Assembly: GCF_004011695.2 (NCBI RefSeq)
Contig: NC_082412.1
Span: forward strand, 1,612,001 to 1,676,000
Reading direction: 5' to 3'
DNA: 64,000 bases
DNA from: Ascochyta rabiei
Lineage: Eukaryota > Ascomycota > Dothideomycetes > Pleosporales > Didymellaceae
The translations under genes were made by a program, and so were the position numbers. The notes under the pieces are model-generated. The model was not told where the DNA came from. It was given only the letters and a program-made list of their open reading frames with translations, and ran no database searches. Shown one piece after another: positions 21,122 to 33,260 of the stretch; position 1 is the stretch's first letter, and every line of letters begins with the position of its first letter.

Positions 21122-21652
21122 TGAGTCCGGTGCTGTGGCGGTGAACTTGATGTTGTGGTTTCGTGGTAGCGTCAAAGCGCGTGCATGAGCGCAAGAAGCC
21201 GGGCACGGTCGTACGCAGGTGCGCTGGCGTCAGACTGTATGTTGCTGGTATTCGTAGGTGCGGTCGTAAAGATTGGCGTTAATGCGAATAACCTCGAGCC
21301 GTGGCGAAGTGTACGGTCAATGTGCGGGAGCAGGGTTGATGGTGTGTGCATCGTCACCTCGCTCTCCTCTGGAGGTTGCCAAGATGTAAACAAACGTTAG
21401 TGTCGACACGTGACGAACTTCACACCGACAGCTCACAGCGCGAACAAACTCGACACATACCAGCTGAAATACAATACGTATATGATGGAATGCCTCTTTA
21501 TTCAGGCCTGATGATGGATCCGCTACAAAACGCCTCGGGAGAAGGAGCCTCCAACAGCCACCATTCCACATGCAACCGTCCGTTCATGTATCCTTTTCAG
21601 CTACGCTGCTTGCATCTGTTGAACATGCAGCTTTTTACGATATCTGCTTGCT
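21122..21652. other. Intergenic between DSN1 start and PSD gene end
   Basis: Nothing coding recognised. It holds the DSN1 promoter and the 3' UTR of the decarboxylase gene. Confidence 0.45.
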
Positions 21653-24600
21653 CTATGACATGCCCGCTCCGGGCATGGGTCCAGTAACGCCCTCGGGCGC
21701 CAAGCTACCTTCAATGCGACGCTTAGCGTCCTGCTTCTCCTGATGCGTTGGGTTGTCCTTGCGCATGTCGGGAACATGTGGCGCCCTCTCAGGGCTGTGG
21801 CCAATAGACATGCCGACGCGAACCTGTTTCTCATTAGCATTGTAGACGCAGAAATGTTGGAACGTCACTCACAAGAGTCTCAAGTGCAGATCGCGAGTTG
21901 TCGACAAGATCGTCGTCGTATCGCATCTGCCCAGGCTCGAAGAGCAAAAGCAGTGTGCTGCCACCAAACTTGAAATAACCCAGTTCCTCAGCACGCTTGA
22001 CGTGGTCGCCCTTCTTGCGTGTAATTACCGTGCTACCAACCATCATGGCACCAACACAAATAACCATGACACGGCCGTGGCTGACTGAGTCGATGGGGCA
22101 GATGACACGCACGTTCTCGCCGTACACGTCAAGAGCTGAGCGGATAGCCATTGGATTTACAGTGTAGTACTCTCCCTCGATGAGCTTAGGCTCGTCCAGC
22201 ACACCGTCCACCGGGATATGGAAGCGGTGATAATCCTGCGGGGCAAGTCGGAAGATGCCAAGGGAGCCTCCGTGGTAGCGTGCGGCGTCTTGTGGATAGG
22301 CGTCACCCAGAAGACGTTCGACCGTAAATTCGCGACCCTTGACCCAGATAGACTGCGCCTGGTCGAGCGTGTCGAAGACAACAGTCCGACAGTCTGCGGG
22401 CGAGACAATAACCCTTGGGTCTTCTGGAGCTGAACATGGACGTGCCTCGGGCTTCAAAGCTCGGTAGAAGAACTCGTTGAAGTTCTTAAACTGCGACGTA
22501 GGCAGAAGCACTTCCGTCATATCGAGTTGATGGAAAGCGATGAATGCTTCAATCTCTTTGGCCGAGGCTGGATCATCGTATTTCTTGCCCTGTTTCAAGC
22601 TGAGGGACTTCAGCAGTTTGCGGATTCGCTTCTTTTCCATGTTGTTGGCTTTCAGACCTTTGTAGAGCATGCGAATACCCAGGCGAACGTACACGCTCAT
22701 ACGTTCCTCATTGATCTGACCAGTGAGCCGATCTTGTACAAGGATGTTGGCAGAGTTGGCGCCTAGCTTATAACCACCGTACGAGATCTTAGTGATGACC
22801 TTGGAGTACCACTTGCGCTGAGCTTGGCTTGACGTGACAAAGCCAGACATGACGATGTTGTTAACCTGCTTCCAGTCCTGGCTTGCGCACGTTGCAATGT
22901 GAGTGATGATGTTGGCGTCGGATCTCTTGTTCAGCTTCGGCTGATGGCAGATAGGGCATTCACGAATCTCAATGACATGCTCTTCGCCTGTCTCGTCTGC
23001 CAAGTCATCTGCCAGGAAATCACCTTCTTCGCCGTCTGAGCCCAGCTTGTTTGTCTCGAGCACGGGTATCGAGGTTCTTGAGGCGTTTTTGTTGATTGGA
23101 GTCTGTTCGCCAGATGCCAACGGAGGAGTTTCCGTCCCTGGGGTCGACGAGGCTGTGTTCCCGCGTTTCTGCTCGTCCAGCTGCTCGATCTTTTGTAGTT
23201 GGTCCTCGAGACAAATGACAGTCTCGTCGAATGTCAGCAATTCATCACCGTTGTGGTCAGCAGAGAATCGACTGAAGAAGTTGTCAATGGTCGACGCGTG
23301 CAATGTAGAGCCAAGTGTATCGAGCATGGTCGTAAGCTCAATCTTGTCAATCAGGCCACTGTCGTCGGCGTCGTACTGCTTAAGCATGGCTCTCCAGAAC
23401 TGCTGTCGTAGAGCCCTGTAAGGAAGGTATTTGGCACGGATATACAGCGTCGGGTTGTGCTTGGCCTCCCACCGGTCTTTGTTCTTCAACTCCAGGGGAA
23501 GAGTGTAGGTCTTCAAATCCTGATCATCCACGGCTGATGGGTCGACGTTGATGGCAGGAACAGGCGCAAGGTTTCCGCTGCTGTCCACAGCGGGCGCACT
23601 TGTTGGTGGAAGTGGTAACGATCCGCTCGAATCTTTAGCCGAGAGCGATCCGGCGGAATGCTCTTTTTTGAGAGATGGCTTACTTAGGCGAGACAGACTG
23701 TTTGAAGACGACGAGCGCGATACGGGCAGACGAAAGCGAGACCTCCTGCCGGTGTCAGGGAGGCCTGGCGAGTCTGAGAGTTCAGGCAGCTTGTAGAGAC
23801 CAGTATCTGGATCGGCTACAGGAGCGACTGATACGGCCTTGTCGAGCGGGAAGTTGACTGTGCCGACATAATCGTTTCCGGAGAATTTGTCCTTGTCGAT
23901 GACGGTGAAGTTCACAGAGTAGTTGACTTCGTGACGCAGGACCTGGAACACGAGCTTCTCCTCATAAACGGGATTGAGGTCGTGTCTGATGGTCTTGGTG
24001 CGGTATGTCTTCTTGCCCAGGGAAGTGATGACGAATGGATCCATATCGAAGGATGTCCGGGTGACGTTTTTCTCTGGAGGCAGGTCTGTAATGTTCTGGA
24101 CCTCGAGGAAAAGGACACCTGCAACTTCTGACTTGTCCGAGTATTCGTAGCCGCTGAGCTGCTTTGCCTTCCTCTTCAGTCGTGCCATCCTGAGCTTCTT
24201 GCGACGCTTCTCGCGCTTCTCTGCTTTCTTCGACTCGTCCTGCGCTTCGTTGGAGCTCTCGCTCTCCTCGTCGTCATCGTCGAGGTCGGTCCCTGCACTG
24301 TCGGCGCGCAGTAGGCCATTCTCGTCCGACTCGTCTGGGCTGGGCGTTTGGCCGGCAATGGCGAGGAACTTCTGGATGATCTGCTCGGGGACGGCGGTAG
24401 GGTTGCTCGTGTCGATGAGCGTGAACTGGATCTGGATCTCGCCAGAGACGTGCGACTTCTTCTTCCCTGTGCGGCGCGACTCGAGGGGAAACCACTGCGG
24501 CTCGGCGACAGGATGGCCGTTTTGGAAGACATCCTCAAGGAGGACGTCGAACTCGCCCATGTAGTCCTTGCCGAAGCGATCCTTGTCCCAGCAGGTGGCC

Positions 24601-25108
24601 TCGAGCAACAGGCTCTGCTCGCCCACGACGGGCATCTCGAGAATCGTGTTCCATTCGGGATTCAGGGTCTTGTTGATGGTCGGGGTGGCTTGCTTTGCAT
24701 CGCCGAGGGAGACGACGAGGTACTGCACAGCTGTTGTCAGCGCCGGCACTGCACAAACGAGGCGTCTGCACGTGTCTGCACAATCGCTCTGGCGGTGCAA
24801 ACGTGCAAACGTGCAAACGTGCAAACGGCACGGCAGAGTACTCACAGGGTCCGAGGTGCCGCTCCTATCCTTTGCAGCGAGATTCCTGCCCTGCGTCGGT
24901 CAGTAGATGCTCGTTCTCCTCCGCGGGGTACCTCAGCGCGCACCTTGACGACATTCGCCCGCAGCACCAGGCCGGGCTTGACGTCGCTCATGGTTCGTTT
25001 GGGGCTGCCCTGGCGGCTGGTAGGGACGCTGTTGACTGAGGTCGTGCTGTTGTTCTGCTTGAGCCGTTGGGACAGCGAGAGTTTCGATGTAAATGCGGGT
25101 CGAGGCAT
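21653..25108 (-). CDS. PSD2: Phosphatidylserine decarboxylase, PSD2 type (C2-C2-EF-hand-PSD)
   Basis: Converts phosphatidylserine to phosphatidylethanolamine on endosome/Golgi/vacuole membranes. Exons 25108-24944, 24890-24846 (15 codons), 24722-21873 and 21823-21653 join exactly to 1076 residues. Order: C2 domain A (residues about 45-170, VVKGRNLAAKDRSGTSDP), an acidic/basic linker, C2 domain B (about 270-420, DPFVITSLGKKTYRTKT), a Ser-rich linker, an EF-hand with loop DADDSGLIDKIE (about 530), a Cys/His motif ECPICHQPKLNKR, then the PSD domain. The self-cleavage site is GGST with Gly991-Ser992, where the pyruvoyl cofactor forms. Complete for the family. The second intron contains four TGCAAACG copies. 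Confidence 0.94.
24796..24830. repeat. Short intronic repeat, TGCAAACG x4
   Basis: Four head-to-tail copies of an 8-base unit inside the second intron of the PSD2-type gene. Probably replication slippage. Confidence 0.8.
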
Positions 25109-27255
25109 CCTGGCCTTGGTTGACGTCGCCGCCACTTGCTACGCGTCCGCGCTTCGGGGATATGGATGTGCAGCGCCGTCTCTGCCGCACACGAGCTGTC
25201 ACAGCGACACGGGCCTCGGTCAAGCCTGCTCGTTGACGTAGCGGTGGATATGCGCAATTGCAATTGCCCTGGCTCTGGCTCTGGCTCTGGCACTGGCACC
25301 GGCACTGACACTGCACGCTGCAACTCCGGAAGTCACTCAGCTTTATCCCCTGGGCTGGATGGCTGCTCTTACTGTGTACAACTTGTGAATCATCAACCAA
25401 TGAAGCCAAGAATTCCAAGGGTGCTTGTTACGCGCCGCGGATCGGCAGCCCGGCAGCGTGCAGCAGTGGCTCGTGAAGAGGCACGAAAGGCGGTGCGTGT
25501 GCGTGGTGTTATGGAATGTCGAGACCTCACGTCTCAAAGGGGGAGAGGGAGACTGTAGATAGGAACAGGACTACGGGGTACGGGGCCTGGCCCTGCTCGC
25601 TATATGTGCACGCGCATCTGAGTGATGGAGGCCCGCAGTTTATCAGACGGCGCATTGCCACCGGCGGTAGCGGGCTCAAGCTCCTCTGTTTGAGGCATGT
25701 CTTGTGGCTCTCGCGATGCAGCGTCTGCCTATGATCGTCGGCACAGCGCGCAGGCCATGGCCATGTACAAAAGCAGCCACCACCCCCTGCCGTTGCACTG
25801 TGCGTGCGTATATTTAGCATGCCTGGCGGGCTGCCTGAGGAACATAGCCCGCAAGACACTCCTTCATCTCCACGTGAAACTGTCGAACCCTCGCCGCTGC
25901 ATGCAGGCCACACTCAGCATAAGCGACAACAAACTCCGATCTGTATCTCGGTGACACGTCCACTTGACAATGAGCAGTGAGCACTTGCGGCCGTCGGCTC
26001 CCGTACCACCGCTTCAACCGCACCGTCGTTGCGGAGTCGAGCTCAACGTAAATGCCGCACCTTAGCACGAACTCGTGGAGTGCCTTTATCCACCATACAC
26101 AGCCATGTCTGAGTCTTTACCAGCCGCGGCCCCAGCGTCAGGAAGCGGGCGTATTGCTGCTTAGAGAGGTATTGGCGCTGCCATCTGGAGGTCTGGAGCT
26201 GTACGCGAGGTAATGGGGAATCTATAGCCTCATGTATCCTACTTTGCTTTCTATCGTACTGCTGTTAGACGACCACCTTCCTCGTTTAGTCGAGAGAGGC
26301 CGAAGGATTCGCTCTAGTATTCTACACAATTGCAAATGACCGAATAGTGTTGCACATGATCGCATGGTACATGTCCGGACGCCGATGGCTCGAGCAAGAC
26401 ATTGCGCAACACAATAAGCCGGGGATCATTGCGCCTTGTACAACATCTCCAGTTCGGCGTGTCTGGAGTCCAGCACTGTGCCTTTGCGAACCCCAGCTTT
26501 CGGTTCACCCCGTCACAGCCGCCAGACCTGCCAACCCAGGACCCCACCCTCGGTGGCATTTCTGACCCCACAATCGGTGCTTGAAGACCACAGGACAACC
26601 ATGATCTCTGCTGACAAGCTACTAGGATGGTATCGCGCTGCTCCCAGCAGTCTGGACAGGCTTAGGTGCGGCCTGTGGCTCATTCACTTGGCGGATTCGC
26701 AATCTCAGACGCAGCTGCCGCAACCTGACGGTCGTGCATGTGCAGTCATCAAAGATCGACGTCTCTTGTGCCCCTCTGTGGATTGCTCAGCATGATGCTT
26801 GACATGTCACAAAGTTTCATCGAAGATGGGTAGGTCAATTGATAAAGTTCGAGGACATGCCAGAGGATGGTGGAGCTGCGCGGAATTTTGATCGACGACC
26901 TGCGACTTGTGTTGCTTCGAAAATCCACCATCCTTCGACGGCACCTTGAGTCTTTCTGAAACCACATAAGACCGACGAAATCGATTGCCTCATCATCCTG
27001 ATCTAGTAGGGTCTTACATCATTTACAGAAAATAGAATTGGCAGTCGGAGCTGCCGTAGGCATAAGCCTCTACACTATGTAAGATACTCCATATAATTCG
27101 GGATCAATTGAATAATGTTGGTGCAGCAGAAAGAGACAACAGTGATAAAACCAAGAATATACACACATATGGTGAGGCCTGAAAATAGTCGTACAGAGTG
27201 GACATTGTTATCGTAGGTTGTGAGTACGGCCGACGTAACTTAGTAGACCTGAGCA
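25109..27255. other. 2.1-kb stretch without a recognisable gene
   Basis: Contains a GGCTCT/GGCACT microsatellite-like run at about 25270-25310 and several short frames on both strands, none over 140 codons and none with a known motif. It separates the starts of the decarboxylase (minus) and the end of GEP4. It could hold a long promoter, UTRs or a non-coding transcript. Confidence 0.35.
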
Positions 27256-28152
27256 TCACTCGAAGTGGTTGTTGCGTGATGGATCCGGTGCAGAGTATCC
27301 TCTTCGTAGTAGAAAGGCCTGCAGTCTGTCTTCCATCCTTGCGAGCTACCTTTCGTCAGCCACAAGCTTCACCATCTGAACAGCCAACTTACAAAACCCG
27401 GTCTCACCGCCCCGTCTCTGATCCAAAACCCGTAGCTGCCCATCATGTTTGCCATCATAATGTCGGTTGACAGTCGATCACCCACGATAGCAATTTGGTC
27501 TGGCCTGGTGACGCCTGAGTCCGGGTGTGCTCTGAAGTAGGCCATGACTTCATCTTTACAGCCAGGCTTCTTAGTTGAATGCTGCAATACTTTGACTCCA
27601 GTATTAGACTCTAGAATTGCACCTTGCTTGAAACCTGGATCTGAGCTTGTGCCTGCTGTGTTGGATACGATGAGGAGCTTTGAGCCGGGGTAGGCTTGAC
27701 GGAGGCGTTGGAAGTGGTCCTACGAGATTTGTAAGGCTGAGTGCTACAACGAGAGAAACGGTATGCTCATGGGCTGGCATAAAGCACGTCCGAGCGTATT
27801 GAGGTAAGCTCATGTTTTTGAAAGGCAACAGTTTAGGTCAATAGTCCTGGAGGGAAGCGTGCCTATGCGGTAGACAGCAATAGAAGTGGACACTGAAGAA
27901 ATGTAAGAGATTAAAGCCTACCTTATAAGGCTGGTGCACTTCGTCAGTATGCGGTATGGCAAAGCAGTTATCCTTGTCGAGGACTACTGCCTGTATGTCA
28001 ACCTCTTTCTCTCCATCTTTGCCGTCACGCTTAGGAAACGCCTTCGAAAGGGGTATTGGCAGGTGATTGAACGTCGACGCCGTATGTTGTGGAAGACATA
28101 ACGTCGGGTCTCTCAGCAACCGGAAGATGTTCAAGGTCCCAGAGATGTTCAT
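27256..28152 (-). CDS. GEP4: GEP4, mitochondrial phosphatidylglycerophosphate phosphatase
   Basis: Dephosphorylates PGP to phosphatidylglycerol in the mitochondrial matrix, a step of cardiolipin synthesis. Exons 28152-27922, 27719-27393 and 27345-27256 give 215 residues. The first intron is unusually long for this window (202 nt). HAD-type motif I appears as VVLDKDNCF (residues 57-65), the altered DxD signature typical of this family. Motif II lies in LLIVSNTAGT, the motif III Lys in STKKPGCKDEV, and motif IV in AIVGDRLSTDIMMAN. The C-terminus MEDRLQAFLLRRGY is the expected helix. The start is ATG 28152, the first in frame. Confidence 0.93.
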
Positions 28153-28517
28153 TGAGACGGGTAAATAAGTGCTGCTGATGGACGGGTGCACAGTAGGCTG
28201 CAGAGATGACTAAGGCAACCACGCTAGCGAAGGCCAATGCGCTAGAGCTCCGGTTCGACTTCAACTTTCGTGAAGGCATCGACCTTCGACACGCCTGCAC
28301 CCCGCATATACGTCTGTCTCCTCCCAGTGTCCCCTTTCGTACCGTCGGAAATATCGCGCGACTTTAATTCTTGCGCCAATCGAAATCTACCGCGACCGCC
28401 GACGCGCCTACTGAACTTTGCACACAACACCTCCAGCGCTTTCCGTTGCACCCTCCACGCGCTCGACCTGCGAAATCGCACGGCCCAGGCTCAGAAACCG
28501 CGCATCAAACCGCCGAG

Positions 28518-29022
28518 ATGACGAGCACAATCGGTATCCCAATCAAGCTTCTCAATGAGGCCGCTGTATGTGGAACACCCCAGACCGTGGAATGTGCGCT
28601 GATAGTTTTTAGGGTCACATTGTCACGCTGGAGATTACCTCTGGTGAAGTCTACCGTGGCAAGCTTATCGAAGGTGCGCCTCACAGCAATGCCTCGGCTG
28701 CCAGAGGACTTGAACTGACGATGAACAGCTGAGGACAACATGAATGTACAGCTCAAGGACATTACCGTGACTGCGCGCGACGGTCGCGTGTCGCATCTCG
28801 AGCAGGTATACATCAGGGGTAGCCACGTCCGATACTTCATCGTCCCAGATATGTTGAGGTAAGAAGATCTTGTCTTTTCTTTTGACAAGACGCTAATTCT
28901 TATACAGGAACGCGCCCATGTTCCGATCAAGAGGCACACGGGGCCGTGGTGTTGGTCTTGCACGTGGTCGCGCCACAGTCATCAGGGCGAGGGCCAGTGG
29001 TGGACGAGGTGGACGTCCTTGA
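28518..29022 (+). CDS. SMD3: Small nuclear ribonucleoprotein Sm D3
   Basis: Core Sm-ring protein of spliceosomal snRNPs, including the U2 RNA encoded near 2.7 kb. Four exons (28518-28565, 28613-28673, 28729-28858, 28908-29022) give 117 residues. The Sm1 motif reads [20 protein letters not shown] and the Sm2 motif [16 protein letters not shown]. The C-terminal tail is rich in RG ([15 protein letters not shown]), the part usually methylated on arginine. All intron phases agree. This is a highly conserved family and the call is safe. It is divergent from GEP4, with about 365 bp between the starts. Confidence 0.97.
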
Positions 29023-29427
29023 GGGAATTGCGCCGTAGAGCATGAAGACAAACGCGACAGCTAGAGAGGACATACCCCACGCTCTAAGCGTGCAAAAAGA
29101 ACATCAGGACAGGTATGAGGTCCGCTCTACCTGATCAGGGAATGCGCTGAACAACAAGTAGCAAGTCCTTCGAAAGGATTGGACCAAATGAGGAATAGGA
29201 TATTGGCTTATTACGATCGAAGCTTGCGACTACAGTGCAGCGGCTACAAGTTGCTTTTGTGAGATTAATGTCAGACATCTGCATTCGACTGCCACCAGCT
29301 GCGAACGTGTTTCTAGGATGGCTAAGCTGGCGCGTGTTAGTGGGGGGTTGTTTAAAGGATACCCCACACAAAGGCCAAGGGACCTCCGAAACTCCGCAAC
29401 TTCGCGACGGTACCTCGACAACACACC

Positions 29428-30383
29428 ATGGACGTCAAGAACCCACGGCGCATACTCGTAGTAGGTGCACCGGGGTCAGGGGTGCTGAACTTTGTCAAAG
29501 GTGGTGTTCAGTAGTGTCCTTGCAGCATTGCAAAGCTAACGTTCTCACAGAGCTGACGGGCTCTGCGCCAGAGCCTACTACCTTCGAAGGCAAAGAGACT
29601 ACCGCAGGACTTTCGCACGAATGGCGCCTTGAAACAAAATACTACACCGCTACGCTACCGATATGGCTCGACGAGATCACCGACGTGACTGAATGGCGTA
29701 CCGAATTCATGAAACCTGAAGCTCGCGAAGTCATAACAGTGCTGGGAGGCTGGATATACTGCTTCAAGAAGCCAGTCGAGGCAAAAGACCTCGGCGTGAT
29801 CAAGGACACAATGCAAGCAATTTCCGATGTGATTGAGCGTGCTTGCGGTTACGCTGGTGACACCGTGTGTCTTGCAGTCGCCATGCCACAGTCCACCATA
29901 CCCTATCTTGAAAAGGGCAGCGATGAGTGGGAGGAGCTGTGCATGGAGCATGGCTTCGAACATGTCGACTTTGAGGCTAAAGGCAAGAATGATTTCGGTG
30001 AAGTAGTCGGTGTACAAAGGGTCAGAGAAGCGCTCGAAGCTGGGGAATGGGAAAGTGGTGCTGATCTGGACTTTGACGAGAATGATGACGTGGTTGACGG
30101 TAGCTTCGCGGCTGAAGAAGCAGAGATGAATATCGAGCTATTTGGCATGAAGGATGCATTGCATGGTGAAGACAGTGAAGGCGAATTAGGCGACAAGGAT
30201 GTTGAGGAGTTGGAGGTCATGATGAGGAAGATGGTGGCTATCAAAGGTGCGTGCAATGCCGTCACACACACTGAGTGTTACAGTGAAGCTAATGCATACA
30301 CAGAGATGGGCGAGGGCATGGAAGAGGCTGAGCGGAAACGCTTCGCTACGAAAGCAGTCAATGATCTCATGAAGGAGCTGTGA
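29428..30383 (+). CDS. IRC6: IRC6 / alpha-gamma-adaptin-binding protein p34 homologue
   Basis: Irc6-type proteins have a small-GTPase-like fold and bind clathrin adaptor complexes during vesicle traffic. The ATG at 29428 gives MDVKNPRRILVVGAPGSGVL with the P-loop-like GAPGSG at residues 13-18. Exons 29428-29500, 29551-30246 and 30304-30383 total 282 residues. The middle part carries EWRTEFMKPEAREVITVLGG and a Glu/Asp-rich C-terminal third. The second intron is 57 nt and lacks in-frame stops, so if retained it would add 19 residues without breaking the frame. No defect seen. Confidence 0.82.
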
Positions 30384-30924
30384 TGCAATCGCCTCGAGAG
30401 ATCATCCACCCAACCCCTCGCATGAAAGCATCTTGCTCCTGTCAGCCAACAAGAGTATTTCCAGAGAACAAACCGGCATGGGACCTTGATCACGAAATTG
30501 TTGAAGTCCTGTAGTCGGTAGTAACGACATAAACAGGAGCTCTGCAGCAGGTCTAAGTGAGCCGTGAGAACCCACAGTGCCGGATAGGGTGAATTTCACA
30601 ATTTGCCGGTAATCGAGGCCTCACGAGGGACAGTTTGCGACACTCTGCTCAGCCTAGGAAGCAGATGGCTCATCACAGCAGTCGTCAAAGGCTGTTACAT
30701 GAATCTCGACAAATAACTGCTGTAGACCGACCAAAACACATAACACGTAGACCATGATTCCGTGTTACACTCTATTTGCAACACTCAAGACCAATGTGAA
30801 AAGAAAGGCGATACCTAGATAGGTTTAGACTGCAAGACAAACCTCGGCGCCTGCACATCTCTCAAACAAACCACTCGCGTTGGACGACTGTGTGCACACT
30901 CACAACATTCGCGAAAGTCCATGG
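30384..30924. other. Intergenic, promoter side of the Zn2Cys6 gene
   Basis: No coding potential recognised in either strand. Confidence 0.45.
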
Positions 30925-33217
30925 ATGGAGCAGAGAAAGGCACGAGACTCACTTTCTGTGCGTCTCTTGACTTTATCTTAACATTTATGATGGCTAATTA
31001 CAGAACAGTGTGATCGATGTCGTCACAAGAAACTGAAAGTTCGTTTCTCTTGTTGACAAACGTCCAGGCAACACTAACCATGTGCAGTGCTCGAAAGAGC
31101 ATCCAACATGCAGGATCTGTGCTCAGAGTGGATCGTCATGTCACTACAGCGGCAAAATAATCAGATCGCCCCTGACGAGAGCGTGAGGCTCATAGCTATC
31201 GTACAAGATGCTGTCTGCTGATGAGATGCTAGCTATCTTACAAGCGTTGAGAAGAGACTGCAAGGGCTTGAGGCTCTTGTCGCCCAACTTCTTCCTGGGG
31301 TCAATATCGATGATGTGCTCAGTTCACCGGAACTGGCACAAACCCCTTCGCTTGTGACAGGGCCATCCACACCTGACATTTTACGTCCTTCAGTACTATC
31401 GAGCCCGCAAGGCGACTCAAGTCCAGCTGTTGCAAGTGATCCAGTCCTCCCGGAAGCCGTCCCTAACAGTGCGGATGGATTCAATTGGCAGGAAGAGGAT
31501 GCCAACGTTGATAGCCTCACCGATGGCATGGCCGCGCTCTCTGTTGAGCCTACTGGTGTCGGCTATCTTGGTAAACTGCTCCTTCTCTGTTCTGTTTTTC
31601 ATGCTCACCAATCTATAGGCTCGACTTCTGGCGTCGTCTTCTTACGCTGCCTACTTGACTGGGCTGGCTTTCTTCATCAGTCTCATTCGCAACCACAGGA
31701 ACGCCCAACTGAACGTTCTACGCTCCTAACTGGTGTGTTGGCATCTGCACAAATCTCTCACGCTGCATTGACAAACCAGCTTGCATCCACCTTGATAGAT
31801 GCATACTTTCAGGAGTATCATTGTGTCTACCCTTTTGTGCATGAAGCAACCTTTCGTGCGCAGTATCACGAGATAGTGCCACGCCCACCAAAACGGTCTT
31901 GGGATATGCTCTATCACACTATTCTAGCATTAGGTGCATGGAGCCTCAACAACGATCAAGTAGGTCTGGAAGACTATCTATACCGTCGCGCGCTCACTCT
32001 AGGACAACATGAGTCCGTGTTTGAGACTGCCAACCTGACATCGATTCAAGCCCTGATCTTGTTAAGTAATCTGAGTCAAAAGAGAAACGCACCAAACACG
32101 GGATGGAATCTTCTTGGGCTTGCTGTTCGCAACGCTCTCAGCGTAGCACTGCATAGAGAGCTACCGCACTGGAACATCAGCCTGATGGAACGTGAGATCC
32201 GTCGTAGAGTCTGGTGGGGGTTATATATTTTCGACAGTGGTGCTTCGACGACGTTCGGGAGAGCGATAATGCTTCCTGATCAGGACTCCATGAACGTGCA
32301 TGCCGTCTTAAACGTCAGCGATGAGGCATGTTCACAACCACCAGCGTGTCTCTCCTATTGCTGACCACCGTAGGCGCTCACGCCCCAATCATCTGAGCTC
32401 CCGATCGAATCCACAGAACCTACATTGTACTCTGCGCTGAAAGCACAAAGCGATCTGCACGTACATACCAACCACATCTCAAACAGGCTCCTCGCTGATC
32501 CTGGGCTGTCTGCAGAGGCAGCACTATCAATCAGCACTTCCATGGACGCATGGTCACAGACGATGCCTTCCTACTTCCAACTCGACCACCAGTCTCCTTG
32601 CCAACATCGATATTACACATTTGCGAGATCTAGATTGTGGTGGAGGGTTTGGAACCTCAAGATCATCGTATTTCGCCACATACTTCTTCGTCGCGCCATT
32701 TCTGAAAGAGGCCAAATTCCTGATCCAGTGGCGCAGGCAAAACAAGAGGAGTGCACACGGTTATGCATCGAAGCTGCGAATGCTACAGTTTCATCTATAC
32801 ACCAATACGCTGTACAAGGTCTGACCAGACTGGAAGGTTGGTATGCTACGTAAGTGATGACACCTTGAGGCTTGATGACTGCTTCTCATTCAGGTTTACA
32901 GGTACTTCCTCTTCCATGCAGCGCTAGTGATGAGTTTGTGCATCATCAGCTTCCCCAATTCGATTGAGTTACCAAATTGGCACCAAGCTGTCCGTTTGGC
33001 TAGAAGCACGTTCCGAGACCATCTCGTTGAAGATTCGCTTTCGGCCCGTTGCGTCGCTATCCTGAACCAAATCGTTACGATCGATGACATCGATGCCGGC
33101 ACGTTTCAAGATGTCCCACATCTGGACCGTGACGCGTTGAGCAACTTCCCCTGGTCTATTGAGTCGAGTGAACTCTTCAATTCTTTCGACTGGGATCTGA
33201 CTTCCAGCGGCTTCTGA
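30925..33217 (+). CDS. Zn2Cys6 transcription factor with fungal-specific regulatory domain; one GC-AG intron
   Basis: Seven exons (30925-30957, 31009-31038, 31088-31182, 31233-31570, 31619-32325, 32374-32849, 32902-33217) give 664 residues with all phases consistent. The DNA-binding cluster is assembled over three exons: Cys12, 15, 22, 29, 32, 39, spacing CX2CX6CX6CX2CX6C. A linker helix LTSVEKRLQGLEALVAQLLP follows. The middle-homology (fungal_trans) domain holds TLIDAYFQEYHCVYPFVHEA and REIRRRVWWGLYIFD. The intron at 32326-32373 starts GCATGT rather than GT, has CTGAC and ends TAG. Splicing there is needed to avoid a stop. The target is unknown; the neighbouring dead sugar transporter (34.4 kb) could once have been regulated by it. 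Confidence 0.9.
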
Positions 33218-33260
33218 TTCCAAGGGTATTGCAGACTTGACTCAAGTCAAAGTAAGGGTA

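Noticed and set aside
20559..21188. 209-codon plus-strand frame
   Set aside because: Antisense shadow of the basic N-terminal half of DSN1.
24348..25241. 297-codon plus-strand frame
   Set aside because: Antisense to the first C2 domain of the decarboxylase; no domain of its own.
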